A stretch of DNA of 64,000 bases from Sphingobacterium sp. SGR-19 (GCF_011043555.1 NZ_JAAKGS010000002.1:620001-684000); one strand, 5' to 3'. Positions 52,081 through 61,300 are shown, numbered from the stretch's first letter. Program-made: numbers and translations. The notes: a model not told the origin generated them from the letters alone.

Positions 52081-54039
52081 ATGAGCGAAGAAAATAAGAA
52101 TCCATCAACGTACTCGGCGGATAATATTCAAGTGTTAGAAGGTCTGGAAGCGGTACGTAAGAGACCTTCCATGTACATTGGTGATACGGGTGTTAAGGGT
52201 TTACACCATCTGGTTTATGAGGTGGTCGATAACTCCATTGACGAAGCCGTAGCAGGGTATTGTTCGGATATTGTCGTTACGATCCATAGCGATAATTCTA
52301 TCTCTGTTAGAGATAACGGACGCGGTATTCCGACAGGTATTAACAAAAAGGAGAACAAATCTGCTTTGGAGTTGGTCATGACCGTACTCCATGCGGGTGG
52401 TAAATTCGATAAAGATACCTATAAAGTATCCGGTGGCTTGCATGGTGTCGGGGTTTCTTGTGTGAACGCGTTATCTACCCACTTATCTGCCGTTGTACAT
52501 CGCGAAGGAAAGATTTTCCAGCAGGAATATGAAAAAGGTAAACCGCAGTATGATGTCAAGGAAATTGGTGAAAGTGATATCACGGGAACCATAGTTACTT
52601 TCCGTCCGGATCCCGAGATTTTCACGATGACAACCACATACAACTATGATACGCTGGCAAATCGCTTGCGCGAATTGGCGTTCTTGAATAAAGGTGTGCG
52701 CTTGTCATTGATAGATGAGCGGGAGATCAATGAAGACGGCTCACGTAAGTCGGATGAGTTTTTTTCGGAAGGCGGATTACGTGAATTTGTTAAATTTTTA
52801 GATGGCACCCGCCAACCGCTTATTCCGGAGCCTATATATGTCGAAGGTATAAAGCAGGGTATACCGGTAGAATTATCGTTGCAGTATAACGATACTTATG
52901 CCGAAAACGTCCACTCGTATGTAAATAATATTAACACCATCGAAGGCGGTACGCACGTAGCTGGTTTTCGTCGGGGGTTGACTCGTACGTTAAAAGCGTA
53001 TGCTGATAAATCTGGTTTGCTGAAAAATCTTAAAGTCGACATTACGGGAGATGACTTCCGTGAGGGTTTAACCGCTGTTGTATCGGTTAAAGTCGCTGAA
53101 CCACAATTTGAAGGGCAAACCAAAACGAAATTGGGTAATAACGAAGTGATGGGAGCTGTGGATATGGCTGTAGGTGAGATTTTGGGTGTCTATCTAGAAG
53201 AAAATCCGAAAGAAGCAAAAACCATCGTACAGAAAGTTATCATCGCCGCTCAGGCTCGTGCTGCTGCGCGTAAAGCAAGGGAACTTGTACAGCGTAAGAC
53301 AGTTATGGGAGGTTCTGGGCTTCCGGGGAAATTAGCAGATTGTTCAGACAATGACCCTAAGAGCTGCGAGATTTTCTTCGTTGAGGGAGACTCGGCGGGT
53401 GGAACAGCGAAGCAAGGGCGCGACCGTCGTTTTCAAGCTATTATGCCATTGAGAGGAAAGATATTGAATGTAGAGAAAGCGATGGAGCATAAGATTTATG
53501 AAAACGAGGAAATAAAAAATATGTTTACGGCATTAGGCGTAAGCGTCGGGACGGCAGAAGATTCCAAAGCACTGAACTTGGAGAAACTACGGTATCACAA
53601 AATTATCATCATGACGGATGCCGATGTGGACGGTTCGCATATTGCGACGTTGATTTTGACGTTCTATTTCCGTTATATGAAAGAATTGATAGAGAAAGGT
53701 TACGTATATATCGCAACGCCCCCGTTATATCTCGTAAAGAAGGGGAAGGAGTTTGAATACGCGTGGAGCGAAGATCAGCGCCTTGCCGCGATTCAACGTC
53801 TGAAAGGTGCAGGAAAGGAAGATTCCGTGAACGTACAACGTTACAAGGGGTTGGGAGAGATGAACGCGGAGCAGTTGTGGCAAACAACGATGGATCCTGA
53901 ACATCGCACCTTGCGCCAGGTAACAATCGATAATGCAGCAGAGTGTGATCGTATCTTTTCCATGTTAATGGGAGATGAAGTTGCACCCCGTAGAGAATTT
54001 ATTGAGCGTAACGCAAAATATGCGAAGATTGATGTTTAA
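52081..54039 (+). CDS. gyrB: DNA gyrase subunit B
   Basis: 652 aa. GHKL ATPase (V-V-D-N-S-I-D-E-A, D-N-G-R-G-I-P, H-A-G-G-K-F, G-G-L-H-G-V-G), transducer domain, then TOPRIM with E-G-D-S-A-G-G and D-A-D-V-D-G-S-H-I. With GyrA it introduces negative supercoils using ATP. Shorter than the 804-aa E. coli form because it lacks the insert in the tail, as usual in this phylum. Transcribed alone, from its own promoter to its own terminator. Confidence 0.97.
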   Translation: MSEENKNPSTYSADNIQVLEGLEAVRKRPSMYIGDTGVKGLHHLVYEVVDNSIDEAVAGYCSDIVVTIHSDNSISVRDNGRGIPTGINKKENKSALELVMTVLHAGGKFDKDTYKVSGGLHGVGVSCVNALSTHLSAVVHREGKIFQQEYEKGKPQYDVKEIGESDITGTIVTFRPDPEIFTMTTTYNYDTLANRLRELAFLNKGVRLSLIDEREINEDGSRKSDEFFSEGGLREFVKFLDGTRQPLIPEPIYVEGIKQGIPVELSLQYNDTYAENVHSYVNNINTIEGGTHVAGFRRGLTRTLKAYADKSGLLKNLKVDITGDDFREGLTAVVSVKVAEPQFEGQTKTKLGNNEVMGAVDMAVGEILGVYLEENPKEAKTIVQKVIIAAQARAAARKARELVQRKTVMGGSGLPGKLADCSDNDPKSCEIFFVEGDSAGGTAKQGRDRRFQAIMPLRGKILNVEKAMEHKIYENEEIKNMFTALGVSVGTAEDSKALNLEKLRYHKIIIMTDADVDGSHIATLILTFYFRYMKELIEKGYVYIATPPLYLVKKGKEFEYAWSEDQRLAAIQRLKGAGKEDSVNVQRYKGLGEMNAEQLWQTTMDPEHRTLRQVTIDNAAECDRIFSMLMGDEVAPRREFIERNAKYAKIDV

Positions 54040-54062
54040 TATAAATGAATGTAATATAGAAG

Positions 54063-54096
54063 ATCCCGACTTTTTACAGGTCGGGATTTTTTTTGG
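54063..54096 (+). terminator. Intrinsic terminator of gyrB
   Basis: ATCCCGAC (54063-54070) pairs with GTCGGGAT (54080-54087), followed by eight further T, 24 nt after the gyrB stop. Confidence 0.9.
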
Positions 54097-54108
54097 AGGA
54101 AAGAAAAT

Positions 54109-54720
54109 TCATATCAGCTTCTGTTCGATAGCCATTTTCACCAGTACAGCTGTATTTTTTGCACCTAGTTTCAATAGCAGGTTCTTTCGATAGCCTCGAA
54201 TCGTTTCGGGACTTAGGAAAATGTGCTCTGCAATCTCTGTATTGGTCAGACCTTCCGAAATGAGAAGAAGTAGTTCGCGCTCGCGGGGGCTTAACCAGAT
54301 GTTTTTTTCAGCAGGACGCTTCATCAACAGATCTACTTCGTGACATAAAAATGTTTCTCCCGCGGCAACGGCTTCTATTCCCGCCATAACTTCATCTGCC
54401 ATAGCATTCTTAATAAGATAACCAGAAGCGCCGTTATCTAGCATTTGCCGAACAATAGCATACTCGTTGTGCGTGGTCAAAGCCAGGACTTTGATTTCCG
54501 GAAATTGTTCTTTTATCTCCTTGCAAAAATCTAGTCCGCTAATATCAGGTAGTCCAACATCCAATAATAAAACATCTGGTTTCCAGAAGCCGAGGGAAAG
54601 CCGACACTCCGCCGCACTATGTGCTACGCCAACTACGGTTGCTATGGTTGATTCGGCGATGAGGCTCTGTAATCCTTCAGTTAAGATTTTGTGATCGTCT
54701 ACAATGGCTACGTTAATCAT
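54109..54720 (-). CDS. NarL/FixJ-type response regulator
   Basis: 203 aa. Receiver domain with D-D-H near residue 8-10, phospho-acceptor Asp in L-L-L-D-V-G-L-P and K in L-I-K-N-A. LuxR-type HTH with L-S-P-R-E-R-E-L-L...L-S-P-E-T-I-R-G-Y-R-K-N. It is the output partner of the histidine kinase whose gene ends 2 nt upstream. Targets may include the three divergent secreted-protein genes (inference from position). Confidence 0.94.
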   Translation of the reverse strand: MINVAIVDDHKILTEGLQSLIAESTIATVVGVAHSAAECRLSLGFWKPDVLLLDVGLPDISGLDFCKEIKEQFPEIKVLALTTHNEYAIVRQMLDNGASGYLIKNAMADEVMAGIEAVAAGETFLCHEVDLLMKRPAEKNIWLSPRERELLLLISEGLTNTEIAEHIFLSPETIRGYRKNLLLKLGAKNTAVLVKMAIEQKLI

Positions 54721-54722
54721 GT

Positions 54723-56690
54723 TTATCTTCTTTTTTTGAAATCAATTTCCACGTGGATTTCGGTACCTTGTTCGGACGAATAGATGTTTATCTTGCCTTG
54801 GAAAGCATCCACGCGTTGTCTCACATTTTGTAACCCCATGCCTTCTGTGACCTGCTCTTGGTCAAACCCGATCCCGTCATCCTGCACGGTGAAGGATATG
54901 CGGTCTTCCTCCTGCACTAATTGTACGTTAATATGTTTTGCTTGGGCGTGCTTGAGCGCGTTGTTGACCAGTTCGTGGATACAACGATAGATCATGATCT
55001 CCATTTTTTCCGACAAGCGGGTTTCATCACCAAAATAATGAAAGTCGGCGATGGGGATCGCGGAACAGAAATCAGTCAGGGAAGCTTTTAAACCGTAACG
55101 CAACAACGACTCCGGCATCATGTGATGCGCTACACGGCGCAGCTCCTGTATAGAATCGTCGAGCATGCCGATAGCTTTCTGAAAACGGGTTACATCAACG
55201 GTTTCCAATACGGCTGCTTCGCCTGTCACCTGCGGTAAATTGAATTTCACTAGCGACAACATGCTGCCCAATCCATCATGTAGGTCTTTTGCCAAACGCG
55301 TGCGCTCGGCGGTTTCCCCGTCTAAAGTAGCCTGCACCGCTACCAGTTGTTTCTCCTGTTCCAGCCTTTGCGCTTCTTCTTCGGCAAGTTTTCGTTTATT
55401 GACAGCTAGTCGGTAACGGATATAAGCAAAGGCGAGGGCAACGAGTAGAATAACGGCACCAGCGAAACCCAGCCAGATATAAAGTCGACGTTGCTTTTCC
55501 AATGCGGCTATTTTAAGTTCTTTTTTCTCGGTCTGATATTCCATTTCAAGATATGCGAGATGCTGTTGGTTGTTTTCGTTAAACAGTGTATCCCGTAGCC
55601 AATACGCAGAATCGAGATAATGGTAAGCTATTTGGTACTTTGTCTGATGAGCGTTTGTCCTTGCAAGAAGTGACCAGCCGAGCTCTTCATAACTCCGCGC
55701 CTGTAGTTTTTTCGCTAAAGCCAAAGATTCTTCGGCAGCTTTATGCGCTTCATTAAACTGTCCATTCGCATAATACGCTTCGGCAACGACATTGGTGGAT
55801 TGCATTAATACCCATTCATTTCCAGCTTGTCTAGCTAAATCGATGGCAGTTTTTACTAGGGGAATAGCTTGTTTAAACTCGCCTCGATAAGTATGGAGAA
55901 CACCGTAATTATAATAATACAGCAACAGGTGATGTTTATAGTTGTTTGTCTCAGCAATCTGCTGCATTTCATTAAGGAGAGTAGTAATTTCCTCCGGATC
56001 TGCTTGATCCGTTCTCACATGATCAACTAATATACTTACCAGAGACAGAATACCTGTAGCTATCATAAACTCATCTTTATTTTTCCGGGCTATCTCTACG
56101 CACTCTCGGGCGTACATCTCTGCTCGTTTATTATCCTCGCCATATAATATTACAGCTAGATTATTCAATGTCTTCGAGCGACTTTCTTCATTCCCCATTC
56201 GGTCAAATAGTCGCAGCGCTTCGGTATATTCTTCTACAGCTCCTAGATCATCTCCTTGTTTTTGTTTTATAGCGCCATAGTTGAGACGGAGGATACTGCT
56301 TTCATCCACCGCCTCTTTGGTATTTAAAACGTGGTATATACTGTCTGCGAGACCATAATAATAGTAGGCAGAGTCAAAGTGATGCCTAGCATCGTTATAA
56401 TAAGCTCCTAAAAGACGGTAACTATTTCCTAACAGTAAGGGATCTCGTTGTTTTTTTGAAAAATAGACCGCTTGTTTTGCCATATTGAAAGCTTGATCGG
56501 GATCGCTAAATATAGCTGTCTTGCTGCTACGAATGAGAGAATCTATATTGACTTTCCCGCTTTTGTCCGTGTATTTCAATATTAAGGAATCTACCGACTG
56601 TGCACGTAAATGGTAGGGAATGCTAAGCGCTATTAAGAGGGATAGAAACGGCCACAATCCGTATGTCTTTTTATATAAATATCTTTTCAT
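54723..56690 (-). CDS. TPR-containing sensor histidine kinase
   Basis: 655 aa. Signal peptide (first ~30 residues), a periplasmic array of TPR-like repeats (about 60-370), one membrane helix near residues 405-430, a coiled coil, then a HisKA_3 domain with the phospho-His in K-D-L-H-D-G-L-G-S and a HATPase domain with L-V-N-N-A-L-K-H-A and D-D-G-I-G-F-D. The TPR array is the sensor, but the signal is unknown. HisKA_3 kinases pair with NarL-type regulators such as the one encoded 2 nt downstream. Divergent from the lipoprotein gene at 56897. Confidence 0.93.
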   Translation of the reverse strand: MKRYLYKKTYGLWPFLSLLIALSIPYHLRAQSVDSLILKYTDKSGKVNIDSLIRSSKTAIFSDPDQAFNMAKQAVYFSKKQRDPLLLGNSYRLLGAYYNDARHHFDSAYYYYGLADSIYHVLNTKEAVDESSILRLNYGAIKQKQGDDLGAVEEYTEALRLFDRMGNEESRSKTLNNLAVILYGEDNKRAEMYARECVEIARKNKDEFMIATGILSLVSILVDHVRTDQADPEEITTLLNEMQQIAETNNYKHHLLLYYYNYGVLHTYRGEFKQAIPLVKTAIDLARQAGNEWVLMQSTNVVAEAYYANGQFNEAHKAAEESLALAKKLQARSYEELGWSLLARTNAHQTKYQIAYHYLDSAYWLRDTLFNENNQQHLAYLEMEYQTEKKELKIAALEKQRRLYIWLGFAGAVILLVALAFAYIRYRLAVNKRKLAEEEAQRLEQEKQLVAVQATLDGETAERTRLAKDLHDGLGSMLSLVKFNLPQVTGEAAVLETVDVTRFQKAIGMLDDSIQELRRVAHHMMPESLLRYGLKASLTDFCSAIPIADFHYFGDETRLSEKMEIMIYRCIHELVNNALKHAQAKHINVQLVQEEDRISFTVQDDGIGFDQEQVTEGMGLQNVRQRVDAFQGKINIYSSEQGTEIHVEIDFKKRR

Positions 56691-56767
56691 AACGCTATTT
56701 AAAAAAAGTTTATCAATCGATGTTAGTTATCACTATAGCAAAGGTAAAGTATTTATAACCAATAAAA

Positions 56768-56783
56768 ACCCCCTTTTGGGGGT
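56768..56783. other. Perfect palindrome ACCCCC-TTTT-GGGGGT
   Basis: A 6-bp inverted repeat with a TTTT centre in the 206-nt gap between the divergent histidine kinase and lipoprotein genes. It lies about 23 nt before a -7-like box and could be an operator or an RNA hairpin. Confidence 0.4.
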
Positions 56784-56805
56784 AAGACCGAAAGGTAGCC
56801 ACCTG

Positions 56806-56813
56806 TAACTTTG
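56806..56813 (+). promoter_or_regulatory. -7 element (TAACTTTG) upstream of the secreted-protein genes
   Basis: Exact TAnnTTTG match, about 85 nt before the ATG at 56897. The nearest TTTG upstream is 27 nt away, so the promoter may need an activator. Confidence 0.4.
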
Positions 56814-56896
56814 CTTTTACAATACGAGGAAGATGTAAGCATATTGCTCACAACTCAAGAGAAATAAAGCAATATTATAAACTAAAAAGTAAAGCG

Positions 56897-57673
56897 ATGA
56901 AGACAGCAAATAGACTTCTGATAACGGGAGCATTATTGCTCACTATTTGGTCTTGCTCCAAAGACAATGGTAGCGAAGAATCAAACGCAGAGAAAGGCAA
57001 TGACGAACCAAAAGCGGAAAAAAGTTATGCCACTGGTAAAGTGGTGGACGGACAGGGGAATCCTATAGCAGGAGCTAAGATACTGTTGGACAATACCGTG
57101 TTTTATGCATCCTACATCCACGGTGCGACCCAAGAGGACGGCACCTACAAAATTAAAGTACAACCGGGATCCTGGCGCACCTTTGCTTATGTAGAGAGAA
57201 CCTACAACGGACAGAAATACAGGATGGAACTTTTTCCCGATAAAACGGATTCTTTTTCCGAAGAAGGTGCCGTCCGAAACTTCGTTTGGAAATTGGAAGG
57301 CCAAATGCCATGGGAAGCGGAAGGTCATTACGGTGGTTTCGTGATGCTGAGAACAGATTATGGTTTTTACGAAGATGAGAAAGATATCGAGTTGATATTT
57401 ACACCTGTCGGACCACTGATTGACGGCTCTGCAGGACGTATATTAACTATCCGCTATGGTGGAGACAAATGGCTGAATCGCTCTGAATTACAGGATATTC
57501 CCATTGGGCGATATAAGGTGGCAGCAACGTTAAAAAAGAATGGAACAAACCGACCGTTGAAAATTGAAAACTGGGATAAACAGGATGGTTCCGTGTCTGA
57601 ATTGCAACTGGACTTTCTCCCCGACCCTCCAAATAGAGGTCACAATTCGGCGTCTATCGCCATCGGATATTAA
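56897..57673 (+). CDS. Lipoprotein with carboxypeptidase regulatory-like domain (unknown)
   Basis: 258 aa. Lipoprotein signal ending I-W-S-C (C20), a Glu/Lys/Asn-rich linker, then a carboxypeptidase regulatory-like beta sandwich (about 45-130) with G-K-V-V-D-G-Q-G-N-P-I-A-G-A and Q-E-D-G-T-Y-K-I. The C-terminal half has no recognised family. Extracytoplasmic. First of two lipoproteins 35 nt apart, divergent from the two-component system. Function unknown. Confidence 0.75.
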   Translation: MKTANRLLITGALLLTIWSCSKDNGSEESNAEKGNDEPKAEKSYATGKVVDGQGNPIAGAKILLDNTVFYASYIHGATQEDGTYKIKVQPGSWRTFAYVERTYNGQKYRMELFPDKTDSFSEEGAVRNFVWKLEGQMPWEAEGHYGGFVMLRTDYGFYEDEKDIELIFTPVGPLIDGSAGRILTIRYGGDKWLNRSELQDIPIGRYKVAATLKKNGTNRPLKIENWDKQDGSVSELQLDFLPDPPNRGHNSASIAIGY

Positions 57674-57708
57674 ACAGCATGTTCATAACATTTTAAAATC
57701 ACACGATA

Positions 57709-58512
57709 ATGAAAAAATTACTATTTGCATTGTTAAGCATTTCCCTGCTGTGGACTTCCTGTTCGAAGGGAAAGGAAGACTGCGATCCCGATGATGAAGA
57801 AAGTCCCTGCTATCTGATCGTCGGTGTCGGCGATAAGTTGCTGATGACGGAATTAAAAGTAAACGGTAAGATAAACAGTCGATATGAATATGACCAACAG
57901 AATCGGGCAATTGTGATGCATGTGTATGATAACGACGGAACAAGCTCACCAATAAAATTTTACTACGGCGGAGATAATATAGTAAAAGTGGAGTACCTAT
58001 CAGGTGGTGAGTTGGTTATGACCGAAGAATATATCTACGGTTCGGGAGACAAACCCACATCGGGTGTGCTGAAAGATCGTGATGGAAAAACAGATGTACG
58101 CATCGAATTCACGTACACTAAAAATGAAGTAAGAGAAACCTCTTTCGATATGGAGGGGAATATGGCTGATTATCATATCTACCGGTTCGACGACAAGGGA
58201 AATCCCACCACGAGCATAATCAATGCCAGTGGAAATATGGGCTTCACAACGACCCTAACACATGGAGATTATGACGATCATCCGACTGTCATGACCCATC
58301 GGCTCTGGCATTGGAAAATCGGCGCCGTCAACAACGCTCGGTCCTTTTCATCGATCACACAAATGACCGGTGGCGGTACTATCAATAGCGTGGATCAAAT
58401 CTGGAAGTTCACATATAATGCAGCAGGCTACCCGATGAAAGCCGAGGCTTACGACAGGCAAACAGACGTATTGATGGAAACGCAAACTTACACGTATATA
58501 AAAGCAAATTAG
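57709..58512 (+). CDS. Lipoprotein with YD-like repeats (unknown)
   Basis: 267 aa. Lipoprotein signal L-W-T-S-C (C18). The mature part consists of beta-rich repeats of the kind Y-E-Y-D-x-x-N-R, Y-I-Y-G-S-G, Y-R-F-D-D-K-G-N-P, F-T-Y-N-A-A-G-Y, similar to RHS/YD or DUF4595-type shells seen in many Bacteroidota surface proteins. Probably surface or periplasmic. Second gene of the short operon. Function unknown. Confidence 0.72.
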   Translation: MKKLLFALLSISLLWTSCSKGKEDCDPDDEESPCYLIVGVGDKLLMTELKVNGKINSRYEYDQQNRAIVMHVYDNDGTSSPIKFYYGGDNIVKVEYLSGGELVMTEEYIYGSGDKPTSGVLKDRDGKTDVRIEFTYTKNEVRETSFDMEGNMADYHIYRFDDKGNPTTSIINASGNMGFTTTLTHGDYDDHPTVMTHRLWHWKIGAVNNARSFSSITQMTGGGTINSVDQIWKFTYNAAGYPMKAEAYDRQTDVLMETQTYTYIKAN

Positions 58513-58581
58513 GTAACAGGCAATAAGCCGTAAGTTTCGGGTAGTTCTTCATCGATTAGTTAAAATTAAACTGCCTGTTAC
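58513..58581. repeat. 69-bp element bounded by perfect 10-bp inverted repeats
   Basis: GTAACAGGCA begins at the base after the lipoprotein stop (58513-58522) and its exact complement TGCCTGTTAC is at 58572-58581. The inside (49 nt) has no ORF. It may be a weak terminator or a small mobile element. Confidence 0.5.
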
Positions 58582-58605
58582 GTCAAACTAATAAGAATTG
58601 TCTAT

Positions 58606-58692
58606 GTGGAAGGGAATGACGTTACTAATATTGCCCCTGCCGGTGTGGATCTCAAAGATTATAACCAAGTTAAAGCTGCTTTAAAATTTTAA
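58606..58692 (+). pseudogene. Orphan C-terminal coding fragment
   Basis: A frame open from about 58569 to the TAA at 58690 has amino-acid composition like a real protein end: V-E-G-N-D-V-T-N-I-A-P-A-G-V-D-L-K-D-Y-N from the GTG at 58606, then ...K-A-A-L-K-F. There is no good start or ribosome binding site. It looks like the tail of a deleted gene; the lost part cannot be identified. Confidence 0.3.
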
Positions 58693-58716
58693 TTAACACA
58701 AATAATAATTACAATA

Positions 58717-59253
58717 ATGAAAAAATCAATCTTTATTCTTCTGGCAATTTTTATTGCCGCAGCTGCCCAAGCGCAGCCTTTTCAAAAAGGGATAACCACT
58801 GCTAATGTCGGTGTCGGTTTAGGAACTGCACTCGGCGGGCTTGGTAAGGCGCGTCCGGCTATCAGTGCATCCATTGACCACGGGGTTTGGGACGTCGGAC
58901 CGGGGATTATTAGTTTAGGCGGTTATGTCGGCAATACCGGATACAAGTATACGAGCGGGAGCTATACCTCTAAATGGAATTACATCGTGGTGGGCGCACG
59001 CGGAGCCTATCATTATAACGGCTTTACCTCGGTTCCTAAGTTAGATGTCTATGGTGGTGCGATGCTCGGCTATAATATCGTTAAATATTCATCCGATGGT
59101 GATGATATGAATATGGCAAACAGTTATGGCAGTGGTATTGGGTTTAGTGGATTTTTAGGTAGTCGGTGGTTCTTCAGTGATAGCATGGGAGCCTATGCCG
59201 AATTAGGATATGGCGTGTCTGTGTTGAATGCTGGTTTAACGTTCAAATTTTAG
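58717..59253 (+). CDS. Small outer-membrane-type beta-barrel protein (unknown)
   Basis: 178 aa. Signal peptide ending A-Q-A-Q near residue 20. The mature part is Gly- and aromatic-rich with alternating strands and ends in T-F-K-F, a terminal Phe suited to outer-membrane insertion; about 8 strands can be drawn. Not assigned to a named family. It follows an inverted repeat and a gene fragment, so it may have its own promoter; 24 nt after its stop starts the shared terminator with rpsA. Confidence 0.7.
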   Translation: MKKSIFILLAIFIAAAAQAQPFQKGITTANVGVGLGTALGGLGKARPAISASIDHGVWDVGPGIISLGGYVGNTGYKYTSGSYTSKWNYIVVGARGAYHYNGFTSVPKLDVYGGAMLGYNIVKYSSDGDDMNMANSYGSGIGFSGFLGSRWFFSDSMGAYAELGYGVSVLNAGLTFKF

Positions 59254-59273
59254 AAGGCAGCAATACAAAAGCA

Positions 59274-59303
59274 AAAGCCCCGATGGATGTCCATCGGGGC
59301 TTT
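59274..59303. terminator. Bidirectional terminator
   Basis: AAAGCCCCGATGG pairs with CCATCGGGGCTTT around a short ATGT loop between the convergent barrel-protein and rpsA genes. Confidence 0.85.
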
Positions 59304-59326
59304 ATGGTATTTAGCAAAACCTAAAA

Positions 59327-61261
59327 TTATTTAGATTTCTTTTCGTCACCTTCCATTTGCTCTTTCAATTGAGCAAGAACATCTAAATCACCTAAAGTAG
59401 ATTTCTCAACAGAGTCTTTTACTTTTTTCACAGCTGAATTAGCAGCTTTTGCTTCTTTTTTACGATTATTGAATTCTTCGATACGAGCTTCTGATTTTTT
59501 GTCTTCCCAGATACGTGAGTGAGAAATAACCAAACGCTTGTTCTCTTTGTTGAACTCAATAATTTTGAACTCAGCAACTTCGTCAACTTTCAGTGGGTTA
59601 CCGTCTTCTTTGATAGAGTGTTTGTTAGGGCAGAAGCCTTCAACACCATATTGTAATGCAACGATATCACCTTTGTCACCAACTTTGATTACAGTACCTT
59701 CGTGGATAGAACCTTCTGTAAAGATAGTTTCAAAAGTATCCCACGGGTTTTCTTCCAATTGTTTGTGTCCTAAAGAAAGTTTGCGGTTTTCTTCGTCAAG
59801 TTCCAAAACAACAACCTCTAATGTTTCACCTACTTTAGTGAATTCGTTAGGGTGGTTGATTTTCTTAGACCAAGAAAGATCAGAGATATGGATCAATCCA
59901 TCGATACCGTCTTCTAATTCAACAAATACACCGAAGTTTGTCATGTTTTTAACAACAGCAGATTGTTTAGAACCAATTGGGTAACGCTCTGTGATGTTTT
60001 TCCATGGGTCAGGAGTCAATTGTTTGATACCTAGACTCATTTTACGCTCTTCACGGTCTAATGTTAAGATTTCAGCCTCAATTTCGTCTCCTACTTTCAA
60101 GAATTCTTGCGGAGAACGTAGGTTTTGAGACCAAGACATTTCCGATACGTGAATTAAACCTTCTACACCAGGGATAATTTCAAGGAATGCACCGTAGTCA
60201 GCTACAGTAACGATTTTTCCTTTTACTTTAGAACCTACTGCTAGGTCTTTGTCTAAAGATTCCCAAGGATGCTCTGATAATTGTTTAAGACCTAAAGCGA
60301 TACGTTTTTTCTCATCGTCAAAGTCTAAAACAACCACGTTGATCGTTTGGTCTAAAGCCAATACCTCTTTCGGGTGCTCGATACGACCCCAAGAAATATC
60401 TGTAATGTGAAGCAAGCCGTCAACACCACCTAGATCGATAAATACACCGAAGTCTGTGATGTTTTTAACAGTACCTTCCAATACTTGACCTTTTTCCAAT
60501 TTCGCAACGATTTCAGATTTTTGGTTTTCTAAATCGTCCTCGATCAATACTTTATGTGATACAACAACGTTTTTAAACTCATGGTTGATTTTAACCACTT
60601 TAAATTCCATTGTTTTACCAACGTACACGTCGTAATCACGGATAGGCTTGATGTCGATTTGTGAACCAGGTAAGAAAGCTTCTACACCTTTAATATCCAC
60701 AATTAAACCACCTTTAGTACGTGATTTAACGAAACCATCGATAATAGCATCATTTTCCAATGCTTCATTGATAGCTTCCCAAGATTTTTGTGTTTTAGCA
60801 CGTTTGCGTGACAATACCAACTGACCATTTGCATCCTCTTGTGATTCTACAAATACGTCAACTTTGTCACCAACTTTCAAGTCAGGTAAGTCGCGGAACT
60901 CAGATGATGCTACAAGACCGTCTGATTTAAAGCCTACGTTCAATACAACATCTTTGTTATTGATTGATACTACCGTACCTTCAATAATTTCACCTTGGTT
61001 GATTTGATTGAACGTTCCAGCGTATTGCTCTTCTAATTTAGCACGCTCTGTGTCACTGTAGTTACCGAACGCTTTTTCATCTAAATCCCAGTCGAAGTCA
61101 CCCTCTGGTGTGCTCCAAGCGGTAGATTTGATGTCGTCGATTAAATTTGAATCTGCTTCAGACTCGATTTGTTCAGTGTCTTTCACTACTTTAGTGTCAG
61201 CACCTTGTAGCTCTGCGTTTTTCGCCGCTAACTCTTTTTCTGCTTCTTGTTTTTTTGCCAT
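59327..61261 (-). CDS. rpsA: 30S ribosomal protein S1
   Basis: 644 aa. A charged N-terminal extension (~75 residues) and six S1 RNA-binding domains (about 90-160, 175-245, 260-330, 345-415, 430-500, 515-585), several with the G-x-V-x-x-I-x-D-F-G-V-F-I-D-L-G-G-V-D-G-L-L-H-I pattern. Ends in an acidic/Lys-rich tail. S1 recruits mRNA to the ribosome, important in a phylum with few Shine-Dalgarno sites. Leader carries a hairpin (see 61282). Confidence 0.97.
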   Translation of the reverse strand: MAKKQEAEKELAAKNAELQGADTKVVKDTEQIESEADSNLIDDIKSTAWSTPEGDFDWDLDEKAFGNYSDTERAKLEEQYAGTFNQINQGEIIEGTVVSINNKDVVLNVGFKSDGLVASSEFRDLPDLKVGDKVDVFVESQEDANGQLVLSRKRAKTQKSWEAINEALENDAIIDGFVKSRTKGGLIVDIKGVEAFLPGSQIDIKPIRDYDVYVGKTMEFKVVKINHEFKNVVVSHKVLIEDDLENQKSEIVAKLEKGQVLEGTVKNITDFGVFIDLGGVDGLLHITDISWGRIEHPKEVLALDQTINVVVLDFDDEKKRIALGLKQLSEHPWESLDKDLAVGSKVKGKIVTVADYGAFLEIIPGVEGLIHVSEMSWSQNLRSPQEFLKVGDEIEAEILTLDREERKMSLGIKQLTPDPWKNITERYPIGSKQSAVVKNMTNFGVFVELEDGIDGLIHISDLSWSKKINHPNEFTKVGETLEVVVLELDEENRKLSLGHKQLEENPWDTFETIFTEGSIHEGTVIKVGDKGDIVALQYGVEGFCPNKHSIKEDGNPLKVDEVAEFKIIEFNKENKRLVISHSRIWEDKKSEARIEEFNNRKKEAKAANSAVKKVKDSVEKSTLGDLDVLAQLKEQMEGDEKKSK

Positions 61262-61281
61262 TAATTATTAATTCTCCTTTT

Positions 61282-61296
61282 CCCTGCGTTGCAGGG
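61282..61296 (-). promoter_or_regulatory. Hairpin at the 5' end of the rpsA leader
   Basis: CCCTGC (61282-61287) pairs with GCAGGG (61291-61296) around a 3-nt loop, about 20-35 nt upstream of the rpsA ATG. In the mRNA it directly precedes an A-rich AGGAG site and would lie at about the predicted 5' end. A possible autoregulatory S1 site. Confidence 0.45.
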
Positions 61297-61300
61297 ACTG

